In this document: one piece after another, positions 43,247 through 55,500 of the stretch
How positions within the stretch are numbered: the first letter of the stretch is position 1
Layout: every line of letters begins with the position of its first letter
Made by a program: the position numbers and the translations under genes
The notes under the pieces: generated by a model
What the model saw: only the letters and a program-made list of their open reading frames with translations
The model's database searches: none
Told to the model about the DNA's origin: nothing
NCBI GenBank assembly: GCA_038093975.1
Contig: JBBPTG010000059.1
Span: forward strand, 1-64,000
DNA length: 64,000 bases
DNA from: Chalciporus piperatus
Lineage: Eukaryota > Basidiomycota > Agaricomycetes > Boletales > Boletaceae
Direction of reading: 5' to 3'

Positions 43247-46203
43247 ATGGACGATTTGGACGTTGCAGGCGAATACGAACCATCCACGTCTCAAACCAGC
43301 CCTCAAAACCACTCAGGAATCACCCTCGTTCTACCTTCCTTACGAGCCCTCAAAGCAGCCAACGCGGGCAAAAAGTCAAAAGGCAAGAATGCGAACGGAC
43401 ATGGAAATGGAGAGCTCGAACAGAGACCAAAGATTCCGAGACCGATCAAGTTGAAGCCGTTGAAGGAGGTCTTGATGAAGTTGATTTCACAGATCAAGAA
43501 GTGAGTTTGTCGTGGGTTGGGGGGACGCGGGTGCGGTGCGGGTTTGCTAAACGACGAGGACAGGAAAGACGACTATGCGTTCTTCCTCAATGCGGTAGAC
43601 CCGGCGCTGGTTCCCGGGTACACCGATGTCATCAAAGATCCAATGGATTTCGGAACGATGACGGTGAAAGTGAGCAAGGGAAAGTATCGCTCGTTGGAGG
43701 ATTTCACGGTGAGTCCTCGGGTCTCGTACTTGAATTTTTGACCTCACCTCACCTCACTCCCTCCCTAACAGAACGACTTCCGTCTCGTGATAACCAATGC
43801 AAAGATATTCAACCCCCCGGGAAGTATCTATCACATCGAAGCCGAACGAATCGAAACCTGGGGACTCGATCACATCGCACGCTCCTCTGCTCATGTCATC
43901 GAGTACGAAACTGACTGGAACATCGACGTCGAACAAGATGAAGATCCTTCTGCCTCGCAGCACGTCAACATCGAGGACGAGGTGTCGACCCCTCGGGACA
44001 TCGATGGGAGTATGGCTGCGGCAAGTCGTGCGACATCGATGACGCCTGCCCCTGGACAGACACAGGGAGCAGCAACGGGAAAGAGGGGACCAAGGGGTCC
44101 GTATAAGAAACATGCGCAGTCGATGTTGTCGGAGGGGTTGGATGCGGAGGGGAGGATGCCTGGTGCTAAGGATGGTGTGGGGGCGTTCCCGCCTGGAAGC
44201 GACTGGGCAGAATTGATGATCGCGCTCAAGATCAAAGGTGCTCCCATCTCCTCCCCACTTCGCTCAGTGACTTGACTGAGAAATCTGGATCTCCAGGTAA
44301 ACGGTACAAGACAAAGAAAGAACGTCTGCGATTCGAAAAAGAAGGTCCTCCATACCATCCAGATGGAAGTCTCAACTATTTCGAGAGTAAGTTGCCCCTT
44401 CATCACCCCGATATCTCGAATTTTGACAATGACATATGTATCACCGATGCATCAGTGGAAGACCCGTTCTCGTTCCTCAACGCCTTCGTACCCGATCCTC
44501 CCACTCGTCCACAAGTCACACCACTCTATCCACCCCCAACAATACCAGCCTCACACATGCCTCAACCGAGTACCATAGATCCCACCCAGCCCCAACCATA
44601 TCCTCATCCCCCATATCCTCCAATCCCTCCTCCGACACCAATCACGATTCCACCAGACCGTCCCTTTCCAGTCCTTTCCACCCTCTCCAACATCCCAACC
44701 CAACACCCAATTCCAGCCTCTACCTCTGCCACTGCCTCCACGTCCACGGCTACGTCCGCCACGACCCGCCCACCCAAAAAACGCAATCACTGGACCATCG
44801 TACGAAACGCCCCAGCACGATCCCGTCTCAAAGACAAAGACGGAGACGCAGGTGGTGCTGAGGATGGAAAACCGGCGTGGAAGGTCCCGAGGAATGTGGG
44901 ACCTGCGGATTACGGGTCGTTTGCGGCGTTCTTGGGTGAGTTGGCGGCTACCGCGGTTGGGATGAGTACGAGTACGAGTACGGGGACGGGGATGGGGACG
45001 GCCGGCACGGCGACGAATGCGGCTGCAGAGTACCTTTATGGATCGGAACATCGGTTGTTTGCGACCATAAGGTCGACGGTGGAACATCGGGGTATGAAGC
45101 GGAAACGCGAGGTCGAGGAAGGTGAAGGTGAGGCGAATGCGAACAAGGACGTAGGTGACGACTCGGCGTTGCAACTGTGGACGGACGAAGCCGCGGTGGA
45201 TGGATGGAATTATTTGAGGGACGTGGTTTATGGAGGGGTGGATGGGTATGGGTATGTGAGGAGTTTGGCCGAGTTCGTCGGGCCGTCTGTTTACCTCGAG
45301 CGCGAGTCCGAAGAGGTGGGTGGGGATCGAGATGGACGGGGACACGCAAACGAGGACGAGGACGGGAATGACGACCACGAAGCCGAACAGAAGCCAACCG
45401 TCACTCCTACCCCCGTACACCCGCTCGGCGTTCCCCTCGCGCGCTACATCGAAGATAACCTCGTAGACCCTATCACACAATGCCGACATGGGTTCCTCCG
45501 AGACATGCTCCTTCCCCTCGTTTTCCCTCTCGGTGCCGGTGGGAGTGGGGGTGGCTCGCAGTCACAGTCACAGTCGCAGCCGCAGCCTTTGTCGCTCTCG
45601 TTGTCGTTGTCGCTTTTCGACGTATGCAAGGCGGCGATGGGAGTACGCGCGATGAATGCCGAGTTGTTGGATATGGCGGCGTTGATTAGGACGCCTGAGG
45701 AGTTCGCGAGGGAGGGTGCGGTTGAGGGATGGGGTGTTGGTGCGAACGGGAATGATGAGACGAGGGCACAGGCGTGGACACAGGTACAGGCTGGGGGTGA
45801 GGAAGAGAGAGGGGCGATTGAGAGGGCGTTGGAGTGGAGTGTTGGCGTGATTGAGGAATTGAGTAAACGCGCGGAGATGCGTGTTGCCGACAAGGACAAC
45901 GGCGAGGAAGAGGAAGTGGTGAAAGTGAAGCAAGAGGTGATTGAAGAGGAAGAAGAAGACGCAATGGACGTCGATGTCGATGTCGATGTCGATGTCGATC
46001 CCAAACCCGGGCCCAACTCCAATTCACCGTCCCAGGAGCAGGAGCACAAGTTCGACACACGGGGGGAGGAAGAGGACGCACTGGTGAAACGTCTCCGGAT
46101 GAATCTCCTCGCGCTCGCGAAACGTGCACCTGTGAATAGGATCGCCAAGTTACCGATCGAGCTCGTTCCGGAGAGTATACGCGGGATCGTGCCCACTGCC
46201 TAG
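43247..46203 (+). CDS. Bromodomain protein, BRD7/BRD9-like
   Basis: Exons 43247-43500, 43564-43708, 43772-44237, 44297-44386 and 44456-46203 (last intron GTAAGT ... CATCAG is 69 bp and in frame) give about 900 residues. The bromodomain (about residues 70-160) reads PLKEVLMKLISQI, then YAFFLNAVDPALVPGYTDVI, KDPMDFGTM, YRSLEDFTNDFRLVITNAKI and FNPPGSIYHIEAERI. It would bind acetyl-lysine on histones, probably within a remodelling complex; that placement is by resemblance to BRD7/9. The rest is Pro/Ser/Thr-rich with acidic tracts and an Asp-Val repeat near 45965-46000. It is divergent from the F-box gene with 142 bp between starts. Confidence 0.85.
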
Positions 46204-46658
46204 TGTGGTCCATTGCCGTTTACGCTCACATTCACCCTGTTTTTGTCCCTGTCGAGTTGCTATCGAGTCATTCATTGTAGCATGTGGTGTAGTGCCATAG
46301 AGATAGAGATTCCCCTCGAGGTTAGCCTTTGGGGAATGAATTTATCGAATGTACTACTAGGTCCAGGATTGCATTACATAGTACATATATGCAAACCAAA
46401 GAGGGGGGATGAAGATAGTCGTTCAATATTCAATATTCACCGGCACCCAGCCCGTCGCACTGGTGATCAAGAAGCGGTCGGCATTTCCCGGCCGGAATGC
46501 TGTGAGCTTCAACAAGAAGTTGTGGTGCCGCAGCTGGTGAGCGACTGCCAACTCTTGGCTTCGCCATTTCAAGTTGGTCTGCCTACCGAGACCAGTGTTG
46601 CCTTGGGGTTGCTTTTAAATCTTTCCAACAACCGCGAACTTCTCATCCTGGACAGCTT
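46204..46658. other. Intergenic, no gene seen
   Basis: 3' flank of the bromodomain gene and upstream region of the NACHT gene. No TATA or repeat that I would defend. Confidence 0.35.
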
Positions 46659-49600
46659 ATGCACCCGTTTGGAGTCCCGAAGTATGCGCTACGCAAGATC
46701 GAGTCCACCTCACGGCGAGTTAGCGACTCGCTATCAACGCAGGCAAGCACTGCGAGCATACACGGTGTCGAACTCTGCCGCCTTGGGTTGCAGATGATTG
46801 CTTCTGCTTCGCAGACCATCCTGCAAGCCCTTGATGAAGTTTCGTCCTCAAAGGACTCTATCCTCGATGAGAGTGTTTCTGCTTGGCTATCCAGCCAGAC
46901 GCCAATGGAGTGTCGAGTCGCAGTGGAAATGATGGAAGACGTGATCACGGGCGGCGCTCGGTCGACATGCAATTCTTCTACCACGGAAAGTTCCCCACCC
47001 ACAGATAATAAACTCAGAGAGACTGTCCATTTCTTCAACGAGCATAAGGATCGATTCGATTTCCTTCTTACGATGAACGTCTGGTGAGTGTCACGATGAC
47101 CCGAGGAGCAATTGCGTGACTCGTCGTCCAAGGAACTGGGAAGCGCTCATTCAGCGGTCATCGGGGGTACGTATAGGTGGAGCTGACATGCATACGACGC
47201 ACGATGAAACACCAGATGCGGATCACGCTCTGAAAACATCGATGAATGTCGGGTAAGCTTCTTGGCGCCGTCGCCTGTGGCGGATGGAACTAACCTTGGG
47301 ATCACACCTTTAGCAGTACAAGGGCCGGCATCACACAGTCCGAGAATGATCCGCTTTCCATGGCGCGGGACGATGCGTTGCTCGCGGGTACAAACCCACG
47401 GGCGAAACAGAATCGTGCGTACATCATGATATTGCTCCACGTGTAGGTTTGTTGACCATTGTCACAAGTGCAAAAGCTGGAAGATGTCTTGAGTTGGCTC
47501 AATGGACTAGATTGTGGTAGAAAACATCAATCCACCTGTTCTTTACGTCGACCCGGAACGTGCACGTGGTTCTCTACCACGAATGCCTACAAGGAATGGA
47601 GGAGTGGTGAGAAGCCATTTCTGTGGTTAAGTGGAAAAGGTTCGTGATCGGAAATTCGATGGGGTCTCGTGTCTGATCTTATGACTACAGCGGGGGCGGG
47701 CAAGTCCGTCTTAGTGTATGTGTTCTCTTTTTTTCGTGTCCTGGTATTGACCCGATGCAGTGCTTCCACGATCGAATATCTTAAAAACACCCTGGAAGAC
47801 AACGAAATCCTGGTATTTTTCTATTGTCATTTCACAGATAAACGGTCTACGAGTGCAGCTGAGGTGATGCGGTCTCTCTTATCGCAGCTTGTGCGTCAAT
47901 TCCGCGACCGCGGCGTCATCCCTGGAGACCTGCTCAAGACCATCCTAGAGGAGAAAAGCAGTGGGGCCCTATCTCTCACCGACACTCAGCATCTATACGA
48001 TTTTTTGTTTCGCGCCACGAAATGTTTCGTTCCAAGACCTCTCATCGTCATCGATGCCTTGGACGAATGCACAGACCTCGAGCTTCTCTTGACTTGTCTT
48101 GCCGCATGGACCAAGGATCAAGTGAGGCTGCTGGTGACCAGCCGACCGCTCCAAACCGTCAAGGATTTTTTCGACAACCTCCCTTGTCTGTCCCTCGAGG
48201 ACAACACCAAGGCGCTCACATCTGACATCAACGTCCATGTCACCAACTCCATCGAATCGAGTCCATACATAAGAAGGCTTGATGTTGCATTGAAGGCGGC
48301 GATCTGTGCGGTGCTGAATCGCAAAGCGGATGGCATGTAAGAGCCAATGTTGCGCATGCTCAAATCAAGAGTCATGTCTGTTGTTTTTCTAGGTTTAAAT
48401 GGGTTCAGTGCCAGATCGATGTCCTCAATGAGTGTAGGACCATGCGAGACATCTGGGAAAGGCTTAACAGCCTCCCAACTGGCCTTGAAGAGACGTACGA
48501 GAGAATTCTCCGCGATATCGACGAACGGCCATTAGGAGCAACATTGGCTTGGCGCGCCTTGGACTGGCTAGTCCTATCTCTGGAACCCCTGCAATTCTGC
48601 CAACTGGACGAAGTGCTCTCCGTTGATGTTGAACAGCGACAGTTTGATCACGGGGCAAGGCCGATGAACCGACCCGCTTTGTTGGATGCATTGTCGAGCC
48701 TCGTGATATACGACGAGGATACGGATGTAATTACTCTCTCGCATTTTAGCGTCAAGGTAACCTTCAACGCTCGCTTTTTCTCGCCTTGAATTGACCAGCC
48801 GGGACGATAGGAATACCTGATGCGAGCGCTCACTCGATCGAAACTGCCATGTCACGTTAGACAGCAAGATGGCCATACCCGGATAGCTCGCTTCTGCATG
48901 TGTTACATTTCGCTGTACCTCTCCCAGCCCCGACGTGGTAGCGCTGCAAAGCCCGAGTTGCAATCATGGCCCATGCTGGCTTATGTGTTCTCTTCCGGCT
49001 TTGACCACCTCGCCCACATCAATGGAGGGTCTATTCCGTTACTCAAGGCGTTGATGGATCTCCAATCGCACATTCTACGGCATCCGTCGGAGTGGGATCA
49101 GTTGTGCGATTTGCGGGAGGAACAGCTCAGGTGGCCGTATCTCGGACCCACTTGGCCATCTTCAAAACATGACTCGGTTCTCTACATCTTGATCGCCTAT
49201 GCTTCGGAGAGACTTCTTCACACGTTCCTCACCGTTCTCCCAAAACATCTTCGCTCCAAGCCCAAGTGCGGGACGAACCCACTCGTATATGCTTCCGAGC
49301 TCCACAAGACCGAGCATGCAATAACATTGCTGTCGCAACTCGGAACTGCCTATCTTGATATTCGCGGACTGGTTCTTGATGATTCACAAGAGTTGTTGCC
49401 CCTAGAGATTGCTGTCGAGCGCGATAACTATGTGCTGGTGGACAAGTTCTTGAGCTTAGGCAGCTCCGTCCCAGGATTGCTCCTTGAGCGGGCGACTTGT
49501 ATGCCATGGTGTAGCACTCGTGTCCTTGCGAGACTGCTACAGACGCATCAGTTCATGGAATGGGCAATCACCAACAGCAAGGACGAGAGGCTGTATCGGG

Positions 49601-52191
49601 GTGTGTTCAGCAGTGCAAGACCGGGTACTGGCGACACAGAAGCAACGGAGAAAGATCACATCATCATGGCACAGAGACTGCTTCAGGTCGGATGTGACAT
49701 TTTTGTCGATCGTTCACTCGGGATGGAACTTGCGGAAAGGGCAACATACGCGGCCCACGTCTCCGTTCTGGAACATCTATTTTCACCAGATATTCAACCA
49801 CCTTCCCACCTTTTCCTTGCTGCGGCCGTCAGCGATGCTCCTCGGAAAACGTCTGCGCTCCGTTTTCTCATCCATCACGGTGTCGATATCCATACAGTTT
49901 CACCTGCGGGCGAGAGTGGCCTTCATCTCATTATGTCGTCCCTTTGGGAAGAAAGATGTTTGGAGGCCACTAAAATTCTCATTGAAGCTGGATGCGATCC
50001 CCGGGCCTGCAACTCACGTGGTGAAACATCTCTACACAAAGCGGTGAAGCATGGTCACATCTCCGTGGTCAAATACCTACTTTCACTTGAAACCACCCTC
50101 TACCCTCTCCCATTCGATGTTCTACGTGCTGGACTAGAGTCCGCCTCGACTGCACCGATGATTCGCTTCCTCGTTGAGAGAGGAGTGGATGTCCGTGCAG
50201 TTACACCCAATGGAGACACGGCGCTTCATCTTGCAATGGGGTCGTACTCGGAACAAGACTGTTTAGAGACGGTCAAAATCCTCGTTGATGCTCAATGTGA
50301 TCCTTGGGCGTGTACTCCGATGGGCGACACTCTCATTCATGCTGCGATTCGTACTGGATACGTCTCTGTGATGGAGTATCTACTTGACCTCGATGTTCCA
50401 CTCCCCCCAGACATCCTCCGCTTTGCCCTAGAACAACCATCAAGTGGTCAAATGATCCGCTTGCTCCTCGCGAAAGGTGCGGATGTGCACCTCGCTGTGC
50501 ACAGCAGCAACGACAACGACGATGAGGACGACGGGGATGATGAAGACGATGGCGGGAACGACACCGATGACGATGACGATGGGGAGAGAGCGCTTCTTCT
50601 CGTTATCGAGTCTGGATCCTATCCAGAAGAAGAACTCCTGCAAGTAGTCAAGATTCTCGTCGAGGCAGGAGCAAGCATTCGACACACTGAAACACCCATT
50701 ATGTCCGCTGTTGATCAGGGATATACCTCATTGGTGGGATACCTGGTCGACCAGGGTGTGCCTCTCCCGTTCCACATTTTGCTTCTTGCTCTCCAGCGGG
50801 TGTCTAATCCGCAGATGATCCGCTTCTTGATAGAAAAGGGTGTCGATTTGCATGGTACACATCCTGGGGAAATACTTGATCTCGTCATGGACCCCGAGTC
50901 ATACAGGGAGGAAGAATGCTTGGAAATTGTGAAGATCCTCGTTGATGCCGGAGTCGATGCCGGGGCGAACATTTGGGACGACGAGTTAACGCTCATCGAG
51001 GCCGCGATTGGATTGGGATATATCTCATTAGTGGAATATTTGCTCGCCCAGAATGTCCCACTCCCACCCGACTCGGACATCTTCCTCGTCGCTCTACATC
51101 CAGAAGCGAGTGCCCAGATGATACACTTTCTACTTGAGAATGGCGCGAACCCGCATGCCGTTGCGGCTGACGGGTTGAGCGCACTCCGTCTCGCTTTTGA
51201 CAACGTAGAAAATGATGAAGACCGTCTGGAGATAGCCAAGCTCCTCAATGACGCAGGTGCGAGCATTGGCGACAGTGAAACACTCGAGGCCGCGATTCGC
51301 TCGGGGTGTGCCTCATTAGCGGCGGACCTACTCGCTCGGAATGACTCATTTCCACTCCCACCAGCGTCCAGCATCTTGCTCACTGCTCTAAGACAAAAAT
51401 CTAGTCTCCGGATGGTCCGTTTTCTTGTCGAAAATGGCGCGAACCTGCACAGTGTTACGTATCATGGAGATACAGGTCTTCATGTTGCTATGCAATCGTG
51501 TTTCGAGGCGGACTGTTTGGGGATTGTCAAGATCCTTGTTGATGCTGGATGCAATCCCTGGTCATGCAATTCTTATGGCCAAATGCCTATTCACGTTGCG
51601 CTCGAATCTGGCTTCGGCACAGTGGCAGAATATCTCCTACTCAGTGAAACCCAAAATACCCCACTCCCTCCGGACATCCTGTGCGTTGCGATACAGTGGC
51701 GTTCGAGTACTCTCATCATCCGTTTGCTCCTCGAGTGCGGTGCTGATGTACACTTCGCCACAACCCGCGGGGATACAGCACTTCATCTCGCCGTGACCCA
51801 TTACGAAGAACCAGGTTGTCTCGAGAGTGTCAAAATCCTTATCAGCGCAGGATGCGACACCCGGCGATGCAATTTGAATGGCACGACGTTCATTCGTTCT
51901 GCAATGGACTACAAATACACCTCGGTCGTCGACTACGTGCTTTCGCTTCGAGTACCGCTCCCTTCAGATATTCTCCTCGTTGCACTAGAGCGAGGCTCGA
52001 GTCCCCAGATTATCCGTTCTCTGGTAGAACGGGGTGCTGCCAGTGATGTGGATGTCGTCTTTGACGCCATGCACAGGCTGTATTCGGAACAAGACTGTTC
52101 CGAGATATGCGAAATTCTCAATCATGGCAGCGTCGGGAATGATTCCGATTCCCGTCCTGTAAAGAGATCTAGACCGGAGTTGAAACGTTGA
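46659..52191 (+). CDS. NACHT-ankyrin STAND (NLR-like) protein
   Basis: Exon 1 is 46659-47083. Middle exons between 47133 and 47640 are only partly resolved. The P-loop LWLSGKAGAGKSVLV spans three exons, its core on a 25-nt exon at 47691-47715. Walker B is PLIVIDALDEC (about 48037-48069), then FKWVQCQIDVLNECR and a winged-helix-like LSHFSVKEYLMR region (about 48745-48830). The last exon (about 48812-52191, over 1120 codons) is ankyrin repeats in seven modules of about 100 residues (three repeats each), starting near 49893, 50193, 50490, 50850, 51150, 51453 and 51753. STAND proteins are ligand-activated oligomerising switches used in fungal non-self recognition. The N-terminal 140 residues are helical and of unknown effector type. 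The next gene, same strand, is a TPR-CHAT protein. Confidence 0.85.
47691..47715 (+). other. 25-nt microexon encoding the P-loop core
   Basis: Flanked by GTTCGT ... CTACAG on the left and GTATGT ... TGCAG on the right. Both junctions restore the frame of the Walker A motif (K-AGAGKSVL-V). Skipping it would delete Walker A and shift the frame. Confidence 0.65.
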
Positions 52192-52541
52192 AGTAGGAAG
52201 ATTCATGGTGAATACCTCTGGATTGGCAGGCGACGCAAGGCTGGATGGTTTACTGATTTGATTATTCTCTCTCTCACACGCTCTTGTATATTATAGTTTC
52301 GATCGCACTGTAGACACCGATTCCTCTGTGTATGTAGTTAACGTCCTGGTACTGTTAAGAGAGAACAAGATTAAGACGACCTATTAAGACTGGAGGCCAT
52401 TGGACGGTCGTGCGTTGAAACGCCCGGGTGCCATGGTAGGCCCGGAGCTCTGTCTGACTTTGACACTCGCCGGCTCAATTCCACAATCTTAACTTGATGG
52501 CCATGATGGTCAAGTTCACTTTCATTTGATCGAATGCTCGA
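52192..52541. other. Gap between NACHT-ankyrin and TPR-CHAT genes
   Basis: 350 bp holding the 3' flank of one gene and the promoter of the next, transcribed in the same direction. No repeat or other gene seen. Confidence 0.4.
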
Positions 52542-55500
52542 ATGTTCCCAATCTCGGGTGGGTACCTTAGAATCATTCCAGAGCTGTACACCCTTCTTGT
52601 TAACTTGTTCCTGACCGTTCCTGTCACGGCCTCGTCGGTGTCCTTCGCACCGGCGGCTTGTTCCCACGTAAACATCCAGCAGGAGTCAATTCTTGCGATA
52701 CGAGAACTCTTGAGTGTCACCCAAAGCATCGTGGTACGTTTACCCTCTTAGGGACCCTCGCACTGGCAGTGTTGACATCGGGGCACTCTAGGTCAATCAG
52801 GTGCAAAACCACACTCGAAGAACTTCTGGCTCCTTCAATCCCAGTCACTATCCCAATGTAGTTGGAGTTTTTCTGATCTATTTCCCTGTGGCAAACGCAC
52901 TGACCAAATTAACCCAGATGTTTTGGGCTACTGTTTTCTGGGTAGCGTGGACCACACTGGAAGCGATATACTGGAGTCTCGATCCACTCCGTTTATTGGG
53001 GATGGTGATCACGATATTCTGGGAGACCCCCCGCGTCATGATACCTGGGACTTTGCAAGAACTCGCACGCTCCCTGCTCTCGACCTTTACGGCGAATGGC
53101 GACATTGATCAGCTAGAGGATGCGATCATGCTTGCTCGCATCGCGCTAGCGCTTTCCCCTCCCTGGCATCTCGGTGGGCCCCATTCCAGTCGCCCTTCGA
53201 TGTCAGACATTCTCGGGCTATGTCTCTCTGCTCGTTTCGACCGGCTGGGCACGATGAATGACCTGGACGAGGCCATTGCCCTTCACACCAATGCGCTCAA
53301 GCTTCGCCCACTCAGCGATCCTGAGAGATCTACCTCATTAACCAACCTCGCACTTTGCCTTTTCACTCGGTTCACTCAGAGGGGCGCAATGACTGACCTC
53401 AACGAAGCCGTGTCCCTACAGCGCAAAGCATTAGAGATTCAACCGCACCACCATCCTCTCCGCCTCCCTTCAATCAACGGCCTCGCGGTTTGCCTTGGCG
53501 TCAGATTTAGCCGTCTTGAAGTCATGGCCGACCTGACGGAAGCTACTATCTTGTGCAGAGATGCGTTGGAACTCTGCCCGAGCGGACACCCCTTTCGGCA
53601 CACCGCAATGCACAACCTCGCGCTCTGCTTCCACACTCGATTCGTCACGCACGGTGTACTAGCTGACATTAACGAAGCGGTCAGCTCGTTCCGCAGTGCT
53701 ATAGAGCTTTGCCCTAGTGCGCATCCCGATCGACCCGGGTTATTAACAGGGTTTGCAAATTCTCTTTCCGCTCGATTTAGCCAAATGGGCGAGATCGACG
53801 AGGTCAACGAGGCGATCACCATTCTCCGCAATGCACTCAAGCTATGTTCAGGTTCCCATCCGCGTCGGTCCATGGTATTGCACGAGCTTGGTGGCTGCCT
53901 CTCCGTTCGGTTCAGCCAGCAAGGTCTGATGGTTGACCTCTTGGAGGCCATTGCCTTTGTCCGCGAAGCAGTTCAGCTACGCCCAGTCGGGCACCCCGAT
54001 CGACCCGTGTCATTGAACAACCTAGCGAGTTGCCTCTATGACCGGTTCCGCCAGCAGGGTGCTATGATCGATCTGGAGGAAGCCCTCACCTTGCTCCGTG
54101 ATTCGTTACGACTTTTCCAGGGAGGGGGTGCAGAAAGACCCACGTCACTGTCTCAGCTTGGAGTTTGCCTCACAGACCGGCACGCCCAGCTCGGCTCAGC
54201 ATCTGATCTAGAGGAGGCTATCCTCCTGCATCGGGAGGCGTTGGAGCATCGTCCCGAAGGACATCCCAATCGATCCTTGTCATTGGCTAACCTCGCACAG
54301 TCCCTCTTTGCGCGGTTCGATGAATTTGGTGCGATGCCAGATCTAGAAGACGCCATTGCCTTGTTTCGGGCTGCTTTGGTACTTCGCCCACAGGGTCACC
54401 CCGAAAGATCTTCGTCTTTGGCCCACCTTGGACGTTGCCTTTCCAGTCGCTTCCAGAGACTAGGAGTGATAACTGACCTTGATGATGCCATGGTCTTCCA
54501 ACGCAATGCATTAGAACTTCGTCCAGTTGGGCACCCTTATCGCCCATCTTCGTTGGACCATCTCGGGATTACGCTCTATACCCGGTTCACCCAATTTGGC
54601 AGTATGACAGACCTTGATGAAGCCATCGCCTCGCACCGCGCCGCATTGGAACTTCTTCCGGATAGGTACTCTGAACGACCTCTCACACTCCATGGCCTTT
54701 CGGCTTGCCTCTCCGCCCGATTCAACCAGCTTACTGTAATGGCTGACCTCGACGAAGCCATCACCTTGCTGCGAGATGCGCTGAAACTTTACCCACCCAC
54801 TCATCTTGAGCGGACCAACTCTCTGAGCAACCTCTCAGTATGCCTCTTCACCCGATCCAGGTATCTTCTCCTAGCAACAGACCTCGACGAGGCCATCGCT
54901 TTGGAACGCGAGGCGCTAACACATCGCCTCGATGCGCATCCTGAACGGTGGATGTCATTGAATAATCTTGCACTCTCCTACTTCACTAGGTTTCAGCTTG
55001 TCGGTCAGACGAGTGATCTCGACGAGGCCATTGCCCTATACCGTGACGCATTGGACCGGGGAACGCACGCTGATCGATCCATGCCGTTGAACAACCTTGC
55101 TCTCGCTCTCTGTCATCGCTTCCGTCAACTTCATGTGATGGATGATCTCGACGAGGCTATCGTCTTACACCGCGCTGCGTTGGAACTTCGTTCTGGCAGC
55201 CATCCTCACAGACACGCATCGATCAGTAATCTCGCCGATTCCCTCTTCACTCGGTTCGTGGTGTCACACGCGATAGGCGACCTGGAAGAGGCATTCTACC
55301 TCTTCAGCCAACTCAGCGACTCTGATCTCTTGCACTCAGCGTCTGTCGGCTGTTTGAATGCTGCCAAACAGTGGGTGACCGCAGCTGAAGTTGTCCAACA
55401 TCCTTCGATCCTATTGGCTTATCGAACATGCGTGCAGTTCCTAGTGAATTGCATCATGACACTGCCGTCTCTACCCCAACATCTCACGATACTCAGAGGG

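Noticed and set aside
44551..45489. 312-residue antisense frame within the bromodomain gene
   Set aside because: Antisense shadow of a Pro/Ser/Gly-rich, GC-biased coding exon; no domain signature.
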